Origin: Betaproteobacteria bacterium HGW-Betaproteobacteria-7
GTDB lineage: Bacteria; Pseudomonadota; Gammaproteobacteria; Burkholderiales; Rhodocyclaceae
Assembly (NCBI GenBank): GCA_002840765.1
Contig: PHCE01000011.1
Coordinates: 1-64,000, forward strand
Length of the DNA stretch: 64,000 bases
Direction: 5' to 3'
The first letter of the stretch is position 1. Every line of letters starts with the position of its first letter. Positions 29,670 to 38,093 of this stretch are shown here, piece by piece. A model generated the notes under the pieces. That model saw only the letters and a program-made list of their open reading frames with translations. It made no database searches and was not told the DNA's origin. The translations under genes and the position numbers were made by a program.

Positions 29670-30902
29670 TCAGCCGGCGACGGCGCGGACCCTGCTACCG
29701 GGCGGCAGGGCCGGCTGGCTGGCGGGAACGAGTTGCTCGCCGGCGACGATGCCGCTGCGGATCTCCAGGCGGCCGTCGCTGCGGGCACCGAGTTCGACCT
29801 CTTGGCGCTGCAACTTGCCGTCGCGCACCACCAGCACCCAGGGCTGCCGACTGGCGGCATCGCGCACGACATCGGCCGGAACCGTCAGCGCATTGGCCCG
29901 GTAGGCGGTTTCGATATCGATCGAGACGGTCATCTCCTGACGCAGGTAAGCGGGCGGCTCCGGCACGCGCAGGCGAACTTCGACCGAACCGCGCAGCGGA
30001 TCGACGGCGGGACTGATGAAATTGACCTCGGCGGCGAAGCGCTGATCAACATAGGCATCGGCCGAGGCCTGTGCCTTCTGGCCGAGTTTGAGCAGGCCGA
30101 GATTTTTTTCGTCGATCTGCACCAGCAATTCGGTTTCACCGGCCGGTGAGAGGGTCATCAGCACCTTGCCCGGCTGCGCCGTATGACCCGGTTCGACCAG
30201 GCGGGTCAGCACGGTGCCGGCGACCGGCGCGGCAATGCGCGCATAGCTGAGCTTCGCCTGGGCGAGGGCAAGGCTGGCCCGCGCCTGGTCAACGGCTACC
30301 GCCGCCAGCCGATAGTCGCTGCCGCCGGCCTGGTTGCTCTGCACCTGCAACTGGCTCGTGCGCAACTGGCTGGCGGCCACGTCCAGATTGCGCTGGGCAT
30401 CATCGAGCTGGGTTTTACTGTAGAAACCCTTGGCGGCAAGGTCGCGGGTGCGCTCGAAGTTGCGCTGCGCCTGGGCGAAATTCGCTGCCGCCTGCAATTG
30501 CGCCTGTTCGGCCAGCGGCTGTGCCAACTGGCGCATCTGGGCCAGCCGCGTCTCGCTCTGTGCCAGCGTCGCCGCCGCCTGGGCGACCGCCGCCTGCCAC
30601 TCGGCATCGTCGAGCTGGATCAGCAGGTCGCCGGCAGCCACCGTCTGCCCTTCGCGCACGGCGACCTGAGCCACCCGGCCGCTGATCTGGCTGGCCAGTT
30701 CCACTCGCTGCGGCGAGCGCACCTTGCCGCTGGCGACCACCGACTGCGACAATTCGCCGTTCTCGGCGGTGATGACGACGACCTTCGGGCCCAGCAGGCG
30801 CGGAATCAGCAGGAATGCCAGCAGCGCCAGCAAAACGACGCCGCCGGCGATGAGCAGGCGGGGGCGGGAGCGGAGCAGGGCGAATGAAGCGGGGAGCGGC
30901 AT
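29670..30902 (-). CDS. Membrane-fusion (HlyD/MacA-type) periplasmic adaptor
   Basis: 410 residues. One N-terminal anchor helix (LLIAGGVVLLALLAFLLIP), lipoyl/barrel-sandwich halves (ELASQISGRVAQVAVREGQTV and APVAGTVLTRLVEPG), a coiled-coil hairpin between them rich in Ala/Gln (~100-200), and a beta-barrel tail. It links an inner-membrane ABC exporter to an outer-membrane channel. An in-frame ATG at 30947 is an alternative start. First gene of the three-gene operon; no outer-membrane factor gene is next to it. Confidence 0.87.
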   Translation of the reverse strand: MPLPASFALLRSRPRLLIAGGVVLLALLAFLLIPRLLGPKVVVITAENGELSQSVVASGKVRSPQRVELASQISGRVAQVAVREGQTVAAGDLLIQLDDAEWQAAVAQAAATLAQSETRLAQMRQLAQPLAEQAQLQAAANFAQAQRNFERTRDLAAKGFYSKTQLDDAQRNLDVAASQLRTSQLQVQSNQAGGSDYRLAAVAVDQARASLALAQAKLSYARIAAPVAGTVLTRLVEPGHTAQPGKVLMTLSPAGETELLVQIDEKNLGLLKLGQKAQASADAYVDQRFAAEVNFISPAVDPLRGSVEVRLRVPEPPAYLRQEMTVSIDIETAYRANALTVPADVVRDAASRQPWVLVVRDGKLQRQEVELGARSDGRLEIRSGIVAGEQLVPASQPALPPGSRVRAVAG

Positions 30903-31053
30903 GGGGCTTTGCCTTGGCTTGTTGATCGGCAGCGGGGAGCGCCGCATGTTAGCCGAGCACCCCGAAAATAGCGATGCATAATTGAATGCTAATATTGTGC
31001 TGCGCAAAACCTTACCAAGGGCGGGCCATGCGGGGCACCTTCCGGAGAACACC

Positions 31054-32025
31054 ATGTTGAAGTTGCTGTCCCTGATATCCAGGAACCTGATCCTTGCCAT
31101 CCCGGTGACGATGGTGCTGGGTTTCGTTTTTGGTTTGGCGGTGCCCTCCGCCTGGCTGAAAAACCTGATCATTCCGCTGACCTTCCTGATGGTCTACCCG
31201 ATGATGGTCAGCCTCAAATTGGCCAAGGTTCTGGAAGGCGGTGACGGCAAGGCGCAACTGCTGAGCCAGCTGATCAATTTCGGCATCATTCCCTTTGTTG
31301 CCTTCGCCATCGGCCGCTATTTCTTTCCCGAACAGCCCTACTACGCCATGGGCCTGCTTCTCGCCGCCCTGCTGCCAACCAGTGGCATGACCATCTCGTG
31401 GACTGGCTTCGCCGGTGGCAACCTTGGCGCCGCGGTCAAGATGACCGTACTCGGCCTGATCCTCGGCTCGCTGGCCACGCCCTTCTATGTGCAATGGCTG
31501 ATGGGGGCGGAGATTCCGGTCGATCTGCTGGCCGTCTTTCGGCAGATCGTTGTCATCGTCTTCCTGCCGATGATCGCCGGTCACCTGACGCAGACTTACC
31601 TGGTCAAGAAACACGGCCAAAAGGCCTTCCAGAGCGAATGGGCGCCGCGCTTCCCACCCTTCTCGACGCTTGGCGTGCTCGGCATCGTCTTCGTCGCCAT
31701 TGCCCTCAAGGCCAACGATCTGGTCGCCCGGCCGGCCGAGTTGCTGAACCTGATCCTGCCGCTGCTGGCGCTCTACGGCATCAATTATGCGCTGAGCACC
31801 CTGGTCGCTCGCCTCATGCTGCCGCGCGGTGACGCCATCGCCCTGGTCTACGGCACCGTCATGCGCAATCTTTCGATCGCCCTGGCCCTGGCCATGAACG
31901 CCTTCGGTAGCGCCGGCAGTTCCGACGCCGCCCTGGTCATCACCCTGGCCTACATCATCCAGGTCCAGTCAGCCGCCTGGTACGTCAAGCTGACGGATCG
32001 ATTGTTCGGGAAGAAGGTGGGGTAG
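31054..32025 (+). CDS. Bile acid:sodium symporter (BASS/ACR3-like) family transporter
   Basis: 323 residues and about ten hydrophobic helices. Segments such as PLTFLMVYPMMVSLKL, LLPTSGMTISWTGFAGGN and YGTVMRNLSIALALAMNAF match the BASS superfamily, including ACR3-type arsenite carriers. ACR3's conserved Cys is not obvious: position-equivalent segments have Thr/Ser. An organic anion or other solute is therefore as likely as arsenite. The start at 31054 has GGAG upstream; the frame runs further upstream without homology. No ars genes lie nearby. Confidence 0.78.
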   Translation: MLKLLSLISRNLILAIPVTMVLGFVFGLAVPSAWLKNLIIPLTFLMVYPMMVSLKLAKVLEGGDGKAQLLSQLINFGIIPFVAFAIGRYFFPEQPYYAMGLLLAALLPTSGMTISWTGFAGGNLGAAVKMTVLGLILGSLATPFYVQWLMGAEIPVDLLAVFRQIVVIVFLPMIAGHLTQTYLVKKHGQKAFQSEWAPRFPPFSTLGVLGIVFVAIALKANDLVARPAELLNLILPLLALYGINYALSTLVARLMLPRGDAIALVYGTVMRNLSIALALAMNAFGSAGSSDAALVITLAYIIQVQSAAWYVKLTDRLFGKKVG

Positions 32026-32184
32026 GGGGCAGGCTTGGCGGCTATGTGCCCAAAGCGGAAATAGCAAGCTTGGTAAAGCGGACGCTAAAAACGTAAAGGC
32101 AAGGGGCGAAGCAACCTTGCTTGCGGAGTCCAGTGACCGTAGGGAACGGCCTTGATTGCCATGTTAGCCGTTATTCCTGAGTAG

Positions 32185-32739
32185 TCAGGCTCGCCCATAC
32201 AGCTGATCTAATAGGCGTTCATGGAACTCGTATACGGTATCGCGCGCACCTTCGATGAACGCAACGTCTTCCTCTACGTCAGCGGCGGCGAAGCGCTTAT
32301 AACGATGCACGATGCCGCGTTTCTGGCTTTGAGACTTCACCTTAACGATCTGGCCTTGTTTAAGGCCGAGCCAGTCCGCATGGGCATACTCGTTTCGTCG
32401 CTTTCCGCACTCGACGAGGAGCTTCTCAATTGCGGTCAGCTGCTGAGGCGTTGTCTTGAGCCCACAATCAACGATCGTCTGTCCCCAGAGATTTATAAGA
32501 GCCCGACTCTTAGCCGAAAAAAGCATCTCAGCCAAAAACACGTCGAGCCGCTCGTCCTGATATGGATCGTGCAGCATTAGTTCACGCAAGCAAGTGGCGA
32601 CGGTGTCTTCCAAAGAATTGAACAAGATCACCACCCAACCAATGTGAGGCGCGAGCTCTGCAAGGTAGTCGGCGAGCTCTTCTTCCTCGACGTACTCGAG
32701 CTCCTCGGCCTCTCGGGTTGTGTGATGGTGCTCGCGCAT
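32185..32739 (-). CDS. Hypothetical protein with HEPN-like R-x4-H motif
   Basis: 184 residues, mainly helical by composition, with an acidic N terminus (AEELEYVEEEELAD). Residues R115-N-E-Y-A-H120 fit the R-x4-6-H active-site motif of HEPN RNases, and the W after it (AHADW) is common in such proteins. I do not recognise the exact family. The gene has lower GC and different codon use from its neighbours, and palindrome-rich non-coding DNA flanks it on both sides, so it looks acquired. It could be a solitary toxin or an abortive-infection effector; this is inference. Confidence 0.55.
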   Translation of the reverse strand: MREHHHTTREAEELEYVEEEELADYLAELAPHIGWVVILFNSLEDTVATCLRELMLHDPYQDERLDVFLAEMLFSAKSRALINLWGQTIVDCGLKTTPQQLTAIEKLLVECGKRRNEYAHADWLGLKQGQIVKVKSQSQKRGIVHRYKRFAAADVEEDVAFIEGARDTVYEFHERLLDQLYGRA

Positions 32740-33007
32740 GGCAGCTAGCGGTTAGTCAGATGCAGAAACGTCCGGGTTGTTGCTGATACTAAGGACGCAA
32801 CTGAATTGCCTCTAAGCTATTGAATGGCATGGATATTATCCGATCCGGGCTCAATCATCAATCATACGGACAAAAGCCAACGTCCGCTATGCGGCGCTTT
32901 CTAGCGCGGCCGGTAGTGGCCGCTAGCGGCCAACGTTCCGCAACGCAAGGCGTGAGCAATCCTCACGATTGGCATGGGGTTGCATCCCCAAAAGAGGCAA
33001 AAAAAAT
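32740..33007. other. Palindrome-rich non-coding patch beside the HEPN-like gene
   Basis: No gene seen. Around 32876-32941 short palindromes and hairpins crowd together (CGCTATGCG, GCGCTTTCTAGCGC, CCGCTAGCGG). The segment is framed by the imperfect direct repeats GCCAACGTCCGC (32876-32887) and GCCAACGTTCCGC (32929-32941). The left side of the gene (32040-32170) has similar AAAGCGGA-type words. This suggests the scar of a mobile or cassette-like insertion. Confidence 0.5.
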
Positions 33008-33026
33008 GCCCGGCACAAGGCCGGGC
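32998..33026 (-). terminator. Terminator of the extended cyd operon
   Basis: A 7-bp GC stem (33008-33014 with 33020-33026) and 5-base loop. On the minus strand it is followed by AT7-9, a good intrinsic terminator, 29 bases after the last gene's stop. Confidence 0.85.
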
Positions 33027-33054
33027 TAAGGCACGAAAGACGGAGAGTTCTTGC

Positions 33055-33444
33055 CTAGATGCCTCTGAGCGCCCGCGTCCATGCTTCCATGGCTTCGTTG
33101 GCGGGTTGCATCGGGGCTTCCATGAAACTGATGACGAATTTGTCGCCCATGTCGGCGATGCCGATGGAGCGGGGGCGGACGGCGAGCATTTGCGGGTTGG
33201 GAATGGCGAAGCCGAAACAGAAGATGATGTCGACGGCTGCCGTCATGCCTTCCATGATCGGGCCGCCAATCTTGGTCGTATGGGCGAAGTGGTCGAAGAC
33301 GCCGATGAACTGGACTTTCGGGTTCTCGGCAATCTTGGCCCGGTAGTAGTCAATCAGCGCATCGACTGTGCGGTAAGCGGTCTCGTCCTTGCTGATCTCG
33401 GCGACTAAGATGGGGTACTTTTCCTGCAGCAGCGTTTGTTTCAT
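33055..33444 (-). CDS. Conserved protein of unknown function (last gene of the cyd operon)
   Basis: 129 residues, no membrane helix or signal. Conserved-looking segments: KYPILVAEISKDET, FDHFAHTTKIGG, IFCFGFAIPNPQMLAVRPRS and KFVISFMEAP. I recall a family of this type (possibly named DUF6858) across respiring proteobacteria, without known function. A clear terminator follows. All genes from cydP down to this one are on the same strand, so it probably belongs to the bd-oxidase operon, but a separate promoter in the 50-bp gap upstream cannot be excluded. Confidence 0.75.
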   Translation of the reverse strand: MKQTLLQEKYPILVAEISKDETAYRTVDALIDYYRAKIAENPKVQFIGVFDHFAHTTKIGGPIMEGMTAAVDIIFCFGFAIPNPQMLAVRPRSIGIADMGDKFVISFMEAPMQPANEAMEAWTRALRGI

Positions 33445-33494
33445 GCGGTGTCCAGTATGCGGATGGTTTAGTAGGAATCGATGATGTTAGACGA

Positions 33495-33689
33495 TTACGC
33501 TTCGGCTGTGGCTGGCGCCTTGCGGGCCGCATCGTCGGCCAAGGCCGGGCGACCTTCCGGCTTGTCCGGTTGGGCGCTGGCGGCCAGGCAGCGGCTGAGC
33601 AACGCCTGGATCGGCAGGCGGGGAATGCGCATCCGGTTCAGCGGCGAGAAGTGTTCAGTGCGCGTGATCATGGTGGTGCTCGTGCTCAT
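33495..33689 (-). CDS. Small ORF filling the gap in the cyd operon (uncertain)
   Basis: 64 codons; a start at 33671 or 33632 is also possible. It fills most of the 210-bp gap between two same-strand operon genes. The middle segment RMRIPRLPIQALLSRCLAAS is protein-like, while the tail is Ala/Pro-rich. It overlaps the His-rich end of the upstream gene by 35 bases. There is no convincing ribosome site, so translation is doubtful. Confidence 0.35.
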   Translation of the reverse strand: MSTSTTMITRTEHFSPLNRMRIPRLPIQALLSRCLAASAQPDKPEGRPALADDAARKAPATAEA

Positions 33690-34041
33690 GATCGTGGCAA
33701 GGCGGTAACTGATCGCCGGTCAGCGCGCTCAGGCTGCCGTCGAGAAAGGCGGCGACGGCGATGTCCGGGTCGGTCTCCGGGGTGATGAGCGCCTGGATGC
33801 CGCTGCGCTGCAGGCGCTGGTACAGCCCGGCGCCCATGCTGGCGGTGATCAGTACGTTGACGGCGGCGAGGGGGGCGGCGAGGCTGTGGTGGCTGGCGTG
33901 GAAGCTCTGCTCTATGGGCAGTTCGATCAGTTGTTTGCCGGTGATGCTGCCGTCGGCGATGCTGTAGATCCAGAACTTGCGGCATTTGCCGGCGTGTTCG
34001 GTAATGGTCTTGCGGTTCTGGCTGGTAACGGCGATTTGCAT
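33655..34041 (-). CDS. NifX/NafY-like (dinitrogenase FeMo-cofactor family) protein with His-rich tail
   Basis: 128 residues. The core (MQIAVTSQNRKTITEHAGKC ... ITASMGAGLYQRLQRSGI) matches the small DiNase/NifX-type fold that binds metal clusters. The last ~15 residues are a His/Asp/Glu run (HDHEHEHHHDHAH), a likely metal-binding tail. There is no nif gene nearby, so a nitrogenase role is unlikely. Placement in the bd-oxidase operon suggests metal or cofactor delivery to a respiratory protein, which is speculative. The start at 34041 follows AAGGAAATTCC. Confidence 0.78.
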   Translation of the reverse strand: MQIAVTSQNRKTITEHAGKCRKFWIYSIADGSITGKQLIELPIEQSFHASHHSLAAPLAAVNVLITASMGAGLYQRLQRSGIQALITPETDPDIAVAAFLDGSLSALTGDQLPPCHDHEHEHHHDHAH

Positions 34042-34066
34042 GGAATTTCCTTTGCGGGTTGGCGCT

Positions 34067-34378
34067 TCAGAAGAGGCGGCCGAGGAAATGGAGGCGCAGC
34101 AGTGCCAGGCCGAAGGCAATGAGGCAGGCCGCTGCCGAGAGGAGTAGGCGCGGTATCGGGTGATAGGGCACGAAGCCGACACCGCGGACGAAGCCGGAGC
34201 TCATGCTCCAGAACAGGAGCATGGCTGCCGGGTGATCGGCACGGCCGGCGGCGTCGGTGGCGATGCCGGGGAGGACGGTCATCACCAGCAGCAGGCCGAG
34301 GCCGACCGACAGGGGCAACCAGGCGATGCCCGGCATGCCGGACGGCGCGTTGTCAGTGCTCACGGCCATCGCTGCCAC
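34067..34378 (-). CDS. ybgE: Cyd operon protein YbgE
   Basis: 103 residues with three hydrophobic helices (LPLSVGLGLLLVMTVLPGIA, AMLLFWSMSSGFVRGVGFVP, LLLSAAACLIAFGLALL). It has the length and GFVRGVGF segment of YbgE-family proteins encoded downstream of cydABX. The function in oxidase assembly is not settled. An ATG at 34369 is an alternative start; either overlaps the cydX end. Confidence 0.82.
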   Translation of the reverse strand: MAAMAVSTDNAPSGMPGIAWLPLSVGLGLLLVMTVLPGIATDAAGRADHPAAMLLFWSMSSGFVRGVGFVPYHPIPRLLLSAAACLIAFGLALLRLHFLGRLF

Positions 34379-34484
34379 CCTTCAGGGAGAGTTCCCGTGC
34401 GTCTTCGTTGTCGCCCCAGATGGCGTTGAGGACGGCGAGGAGTACGGCGAAACCAATGCCGAGAGCCCAGGCGAAATACCACAT
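34353..34484 (-). CDS. cydX: Cytochrome bd oxidase small subunit CydX
   Basis: 43 residues: MWYFAWALGIGFAVLLAVLN followed by AIWGDNED and a hydrophilic tail. The W-Y-F-x-W-x-LG start is the CydX (YbgT) signature. CydX stabilises the haem d/b595 site of CydAB. GAAAGGAATCAAC precedes the ATG at 34484. Unlike in E. coli, it is separated from cydB by a Rieske gene. Confidence 0.9.
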   Translation of the reverse strand: MWYFAWALGIGFAVLLAVLNAIWGDNEDARELSLKGGSDGREH

Positions 34485-34495
34485 GTTGATTCCTT

Positions 34496-35119
34496 TCAGG
34501 TGTTGTCCGATTCGTCGCTGCCGATGATCAGGCGGGTGTCCGTCAGATACTGGTGCGGCGGGATTTCCAGGTTGGTCGGGGCCGGCTTGTTCTTGAACAC
34601 ACGGCCGGCGAAATCGAAGGTCGAGCCATGGCAGGGGCAGAAGAAGCCACCAGGCCAGTCGGCGCCGAGCGCCGGGTCGCCCGGCGTGAAGACGTTCGTC
34701 GGGGAGCAGCCGAGGTGGGTGCAGATGCCGACGGCGACCAGCATTTCCGGTTTGCGCGAGCGCGTCTCGTTGACGGCGTAGGCGGGTTGTTGCGAACTGA
34801 CGGCGGAGGCCGGATCGGCCAGCATTGGTTCGGCCTTCTTCAGGGCGGCGAGCATTTCCGGCGTGCGCTTGAGTATCCACACCGGCTTGCCGCGCCATTC
34901 GACGATCATCATGTTGCCGGGCGCCAGGTTGCCGATATCGACTTCGACCGGAGCGCCGGCGGCGAGCGCCCGTTCGGACGGCATCAGACTGCTGACGAAG
35001 GGGATGATGGCGGTCAGCGTCAGTACGCCGCCGGCCCCGGCTGTCGCCATGATCCATTGGCGGCGGCTCGGGCTGTCGCAGACGGTGAAAGATTCACCCT
35101 GGCAGGTACAGGTTGTCAT
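34496..35119 (-). CDS. Rieske [2Fe-2S] protein (bc1-type ISP) inside the cyd operon
   Basis: 207 residues. Cluster ligands are intact: C133-T-H135-L-G-C138 and C161-P-C163-H164-G-S, with the bc1-style PPHQYL end. An N-terminal SRRQW and a hydrophobic helix (~24-48) look like a Tat signal-anchor, as in petA products. The extreme N terminus has extra Cys (C4, C6, C14). In bc1 complexes this subunit is encoded with cytochrome b and c1; neither is present here. It sits 11 bases after cydB and 11 before cydX, so it is probably made with cytochrome bd. A dedicated partner role is inferred. Confidence 0.9.
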   Translation of the reverse strand: MTTCTCQGESFTVCDSPSRRQWIMATAGAGGVLTLTAIIPFVSSLMPSERALAAGAPVEVDIGNLAPGNMMIVEWRGKPVWILKRTPEMLAALKKAEPMLADPASAVSSQQPAYAVNETRSRKPEMLVAVGICTHLGCSPTNVFTPGDPALGADWPGGFFCPCHGSTFDFAGRVFKNKPAPTNLEIPPHQYLTDTRLIIGSDESDNT

Positions 35120-35130
35120 GACGTTTTCCT

Positions 35131-36273
35131 TTAGTAAGCGGCGTGGTCGTTTTCACGGATGTAGGCGGCGGTGACCTTGCCGGCCATCACCTTGTAGGCC
35201 CAGCTGGTGTAAACAATGATCAGGGGCATGAAGATGAGCGTCGCCCAGAGCATGATGTTCAGCGTCAATTCGCTGGAGACGCTGTCCCAGACGGTGAGGC
35301 CGGAGCGCAGGTCGGTGGACGAGGGCATCACGAAGGGGAACAGGGAGACGCCGGCGGTGCCGATGACGCCGACGATGGCCATTGACGAGGCGACAAAGGC
35401 GGCCAGGGTGGCGCCATTGACCGCCAACAGCATGGCCGCCAGCGTGCCGGCGTAGGCCAGTGCCGGCAGGGCCATGGTCGCCGGGACTTTGTCGTAATTG
35501 GCGAGCCAGGCGCCGGGCTGGCGGATGACCTGCTTGTCCAGCGGATTGGGCAGCGCGTTGGGATCGACCGCCGAAACGATGGCGTAGCCGTCGATGCCCT
35601 GCCATAGCCAGATGCCGGCGGCTGAGAAGGTGAGCAGCAGCAGGCTGCCAAAGATCAGCATGGCGATCTGGGTACGGCGGTAGACCTCATCCTCGGTGCG
35701 GTGCATCAGATACACGGCGCCGTGGAATGTGATCATCGCCGTCGATACCACGCCGCAGAGCAGGGCGAAGGGGTTGAGCAGGCCCCAGAAGCTGCCGGTA
35801 TAGGTCGACATCAGATTGTCGGCAAAGCTGAAGGGCACGCCCTGGAACAGGTTGCCGAAGGCGACGCCGAAGATCAGCGGCGGCACGGCCCCGCCGACGA
35901 ACAGGCCCCAGTCCCAGGTCTTGCGCCAGGTAGGGTTGGCGATCTTGCTCCGGTAGTCGAAGCCGACCGGGCGGAAGAATAGCGCCCAGAGCACGGCCAG
36001 CATGGCCCAGTAGAAGCCGGAGAAGGCGGTCGCATAAACCAGCGGCCAGGCGGCGAAGATGGCGCCGCCGCCGGTGATGAACCAGACCTGGTTGCCGTCC
36101 CAGTGCGGGCCGACGGTGTTGATGACGATGCGGCGCTCGACGTCGTCCTTGCCGACGAACGGGAGCAGCGTGCCGACGCCCATGTCGTGGCCGTCCATGC
36201 TGGCAAAGCCGATCAGCAGGACGCCGACGAGCAGCCACCAGATGAGTTTCAGGGTGGGGTAATCAAAAAGCAT
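35131..36273 (-). CDS. cydB: Cytochrome bd ubiquinol oxidase subunit II
   Basis: 380 residues and eight to nine transmembrane helices, beginning LIWWLLVGVLLIGFASMDGHDMGVG, typical of CydB. The AIFAAWPLVYATAFSGFYWAM and FRPVGFDYRSK segments are conserved. It pairs with CydA to form the haem-containing quinol oxidase with high oxygen affinity. The start at 36273 follows GAGGAACCGCC, 9 bases after cydA's stop. Confidence 0.94.
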   Translation of the reverse strand: MLFDYPTLKLIWWLLVGVLLIGFASMDGHDMGVGTLLPFVGKDDVERRIVINTVGPHWDGNQVWFITGGGAIFAAWPLVYATAFSGFYWAMLAVLWALFFRPVGFDYRSKIANPTWRKTWDWGLFVGGAVPPLIFGVAFGNLFQGVPFSFADNLMSTYTGSFWGLLNPFALLCGVVSTAMITFHGAVYLMHRTEDEVYRRTQIAMLIFGSLLLLTFSAAGIWLWQGIDGYAIVSAVDPNALPNPLDKQVIRQPGAWLANYDKVPATMALPALAYAGTLAAMLLAVNGATLAAFVASSMAIVGVIGTAGVSLFPFVMPSSTDLRSGLTVWDSVSSELTLNIMLWATLIFMPLIIVYTSWAYKVMAGKVTAAYIRENDHAAY

Positions 36274-36282
36274 GGCGGTTCC

Positions 36283-37851
36283 TCAAGCGTGAGCGGTTGC
36301 GTGGACGGCTTCGTTGTCGTATCGGCCGGTGCCGAGACTGCCCGGGCCCTGCTTGGCGAAGCGGATCATCAGGTACATCTCGACGACGAGCAGCAGCGTG
36401 TAGAAGCCGATGAAGCCGGCGAGCGAGCCGTACAGGTTGCCAACCGACAACGTCGACACCGACATGTGGGTCGGCAGCACGCCATAGATGGTCCAGGGCT
36501 GGCGACCGTATTCGGCGACGAACCAGCCGAGTTCGCAGGAAATCCACGGCAGCGGCAGCATCCATAGCGACCAGCGCAACAGCCACGGCTTGTCGGCGAA
36601 ATTGCCCTTGAGCGAGTACCACAGCGCGGCACCAAACAAGGCCAGCATCAGGAAACCAAAGGCGACCATCAGGCGGAAGGTCCAGAACAGCGGAGTGACG
36701 CGCGGGATAGTGTCGGCCACCGCCTGATCGATCATTTCCGGGGTTACATCGGCCATGTCGGTGACGTATTTTTTCAGCAGCAGGCCGAAGCCGAGGTCGG
36801 CCTTGTGCGCCTCGAACTGCTCCTTGATCGCTGTCGCGGAAGGATCCTTGCGCAGGGCATCCAGGGCGGTCACCGCGGCGATACCGGAAACGATGCGCTC
36901 GCGGTTCTTGGCGCGGATTTCCTTGATGCCGGGAATCTGCTTGTCGAGCGAGCGGGTGCCGATGATGCCCATGACCCAGGGCAGTTCGATGACAAAGTCG
37001 TTCTTCATCTCCTGCTCGTCGGGAATGGCGATCAGGGTCAGCGGTGCCGGTGCCGGCTCGGTTTCCCACATCGCTTCCATCGCCGCCAGCTTGGTCTGCT
37101 GGGCTTCGCCGACGGTGTAGCCGGATTCGTCGCCGAGCACGATCACCGAACAGATGGAGGCAAAGCCGAAGGCGGCGGCGATGCGGAAGCTCTTCTTGGC
37201 GAAATCGACATCACGACCGCGCAACAGGTAGAAGGCCGAGATCGAGAGGACGAACATGGCGCCGGTCACATAGCCGGCCGACACGGTATGGACGAACTTG
37301 GCCTGGGCATCCGGGTTGAACAGCACGGCCCAGAAATCGACCATTTCCATGCGCATGGTCACGTAGCTGAATTCGGCGCCGACCGGGTTCTGCATCCAGC
37401 CGTTGGCGATCAGGATCCACAGCGCCGACAGGTTGGTGCCGACGGCCATGAGGATGGTCACCAGCAGATGCTGCTTGCGCGACAGGCGGTCCCAGCCGAA
37501 GAAGAACAAGCCGATGAAGGTCGATTCGAGGAAGAAGGCCATCAGGCCCTCGATGGCCAGCGGCGCGCCGAAGATGTCGCCGACGTAGTGCGAGTAGTAG
37601 GCCCAGTTGGTGCCGAACTGGAACTCCATGGTGATGCCGGTAGTGACGCCGAGCGCGAAATTGATGCCGAACAACTTGCCCCAGAAACGGGTCATGTCCT
37701 TGTAGATGGTCTTGCCGGTCATCACGTAGACCGATTCCATGATGACGAGGATCCAGGTCATGCCGATGGTCAGCGGCACGAAGAGGAAGTGATACATGGC
37801 GGTGACGGCGAACTGTAGTCGTGACAGGTCGACGAGTTGCTCACTGAGCAT
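36283..37851 (-). CDS. cydA: Cytochrome bd ubiquinol oxidase subunit I
   Basis: 522 residues, the same length as E. coli CydA. The N terminus [20 protein letters not shown] carries the haem b595/d ligand His (H21). The Q-loop region (residues ~250-380) is of the long form, with KTAA-like Ala-rich text replaced by a charged stretch, and conserved GRQPW occurs near residue 448. The start at 37851 overlaps the cydP end by 11 bases. It reduces O2 to water with ubiquinol and is non-proton-pumping. Confidence 0.95.
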   Translation of the reverse strand: MLSEQLVDLSRLQFAVTAMYHFLFVPLTIGMTWILVIMESVYVMTGKTIYKDMTRFWGKLFGINFALGVTTGITMEFQFGTNWAYYSHYVGDIFGAPLAIEGLMAFFLESTFIGLFFFGWDRLSRKQHLLVTILMAVGTNLSALWILIANGWMQNPVGAEFSYVTMRMEMVDFWAVLFNPDAQAKFVHTVSAGYVTGAMFVLSISAFYLLRGRDVDFAKKSFRIAAAFGFASICSVIVLGDESGYTVGEAQQTKLAAMEAMWETEPAPAPLTLIAIPDEQEMKNDFVIELPWVMGIIGTRSLDKQIPGIKEIRAKNRERIVSGIAAVTALDALRKDPSATAIKEQFEAHKADLGFGLLLKKYVTDMADVTPEMIDQAVADTIPRVTPLFWTFRLMVAFGFLMLALFGAALWYSLKGNFADKPWLLRWSLWMLPLPWISCELGWFVAEYGRQPWTIYGVLPTHMSVSTLSVGNLYGSLAGFIGFYTLLLVVEMYLMIRFAKQGPGSLGTGRYDNEAVHATAHA

Positions 37852-38041
37852 TGAGGACTCCTTGCTGGGGCGGGTTGACGGCGGGCTGTTCAGGGCCGGA
37901 GAAGTGGCGGGCGGTTGCCGCCACATCGACGTCTACCCGGGCGTCGCGGATGAAGGCCCACCACAGTGCTGTGATGGCGATCAACTTGACGATCACGATG
38001 ACGACGATCTCCTGGCGCAGGTTTCGGTCGCGCGAACGCAT
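37841..38041 (-). CDS. cydP: Putative cytochrome oxidase small subunit CydP
   Basis: 66 residues: [20 protein letters not shown], one transmembrane helix, ALWWAFIRD, and a soluble [12 protein letters not shown] tail. This matches the CydP small subunits encoded upstream of cydA in beta/gammaproteobacteria. GGAG lies 8 bases before the ATG. It is the first gene of the operon and overlaps cydA. Confidence 0.85.
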   Translation of the reverse strand: MRSRDRNLRQEIVVIVIVKLIAITALWWAFIRDARVDVDVAATARHFSGPEQPAVNPPQQGVLNAQ

Positions 38042-38053
38042 GAACAGACTCCG

Positions 38054-38067
38054 GTGATTAATATCAG
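38054..38067 (-). promoter_or_regulatory. FNR-like site in the cydP leader
   Basis: GTGAT-TAAT-ATCAG matches the FNR consensus TTGAT-N4-ATCAA at 8 of 10 positions. It is only 13 bp upstream of the cydP ATG, too close for class II activation of cydP, so it would more likely act as a repressor-type site, as FNR does at E. coli cyd. Confidence 0.45.
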
Positions 38068-38093
38068 TATTTGCTTATCAAAAGGCGTGCCAG

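Noticed and set aside
32040..32770. Possible integron attC cassette around the HEPN-like gene (GTTAGCC, GGTTAGTC words)
   Set aside because: The words do not fit the RYYYAAC/GTTRRRY core consensus and no paired R'/L' boxes were found.
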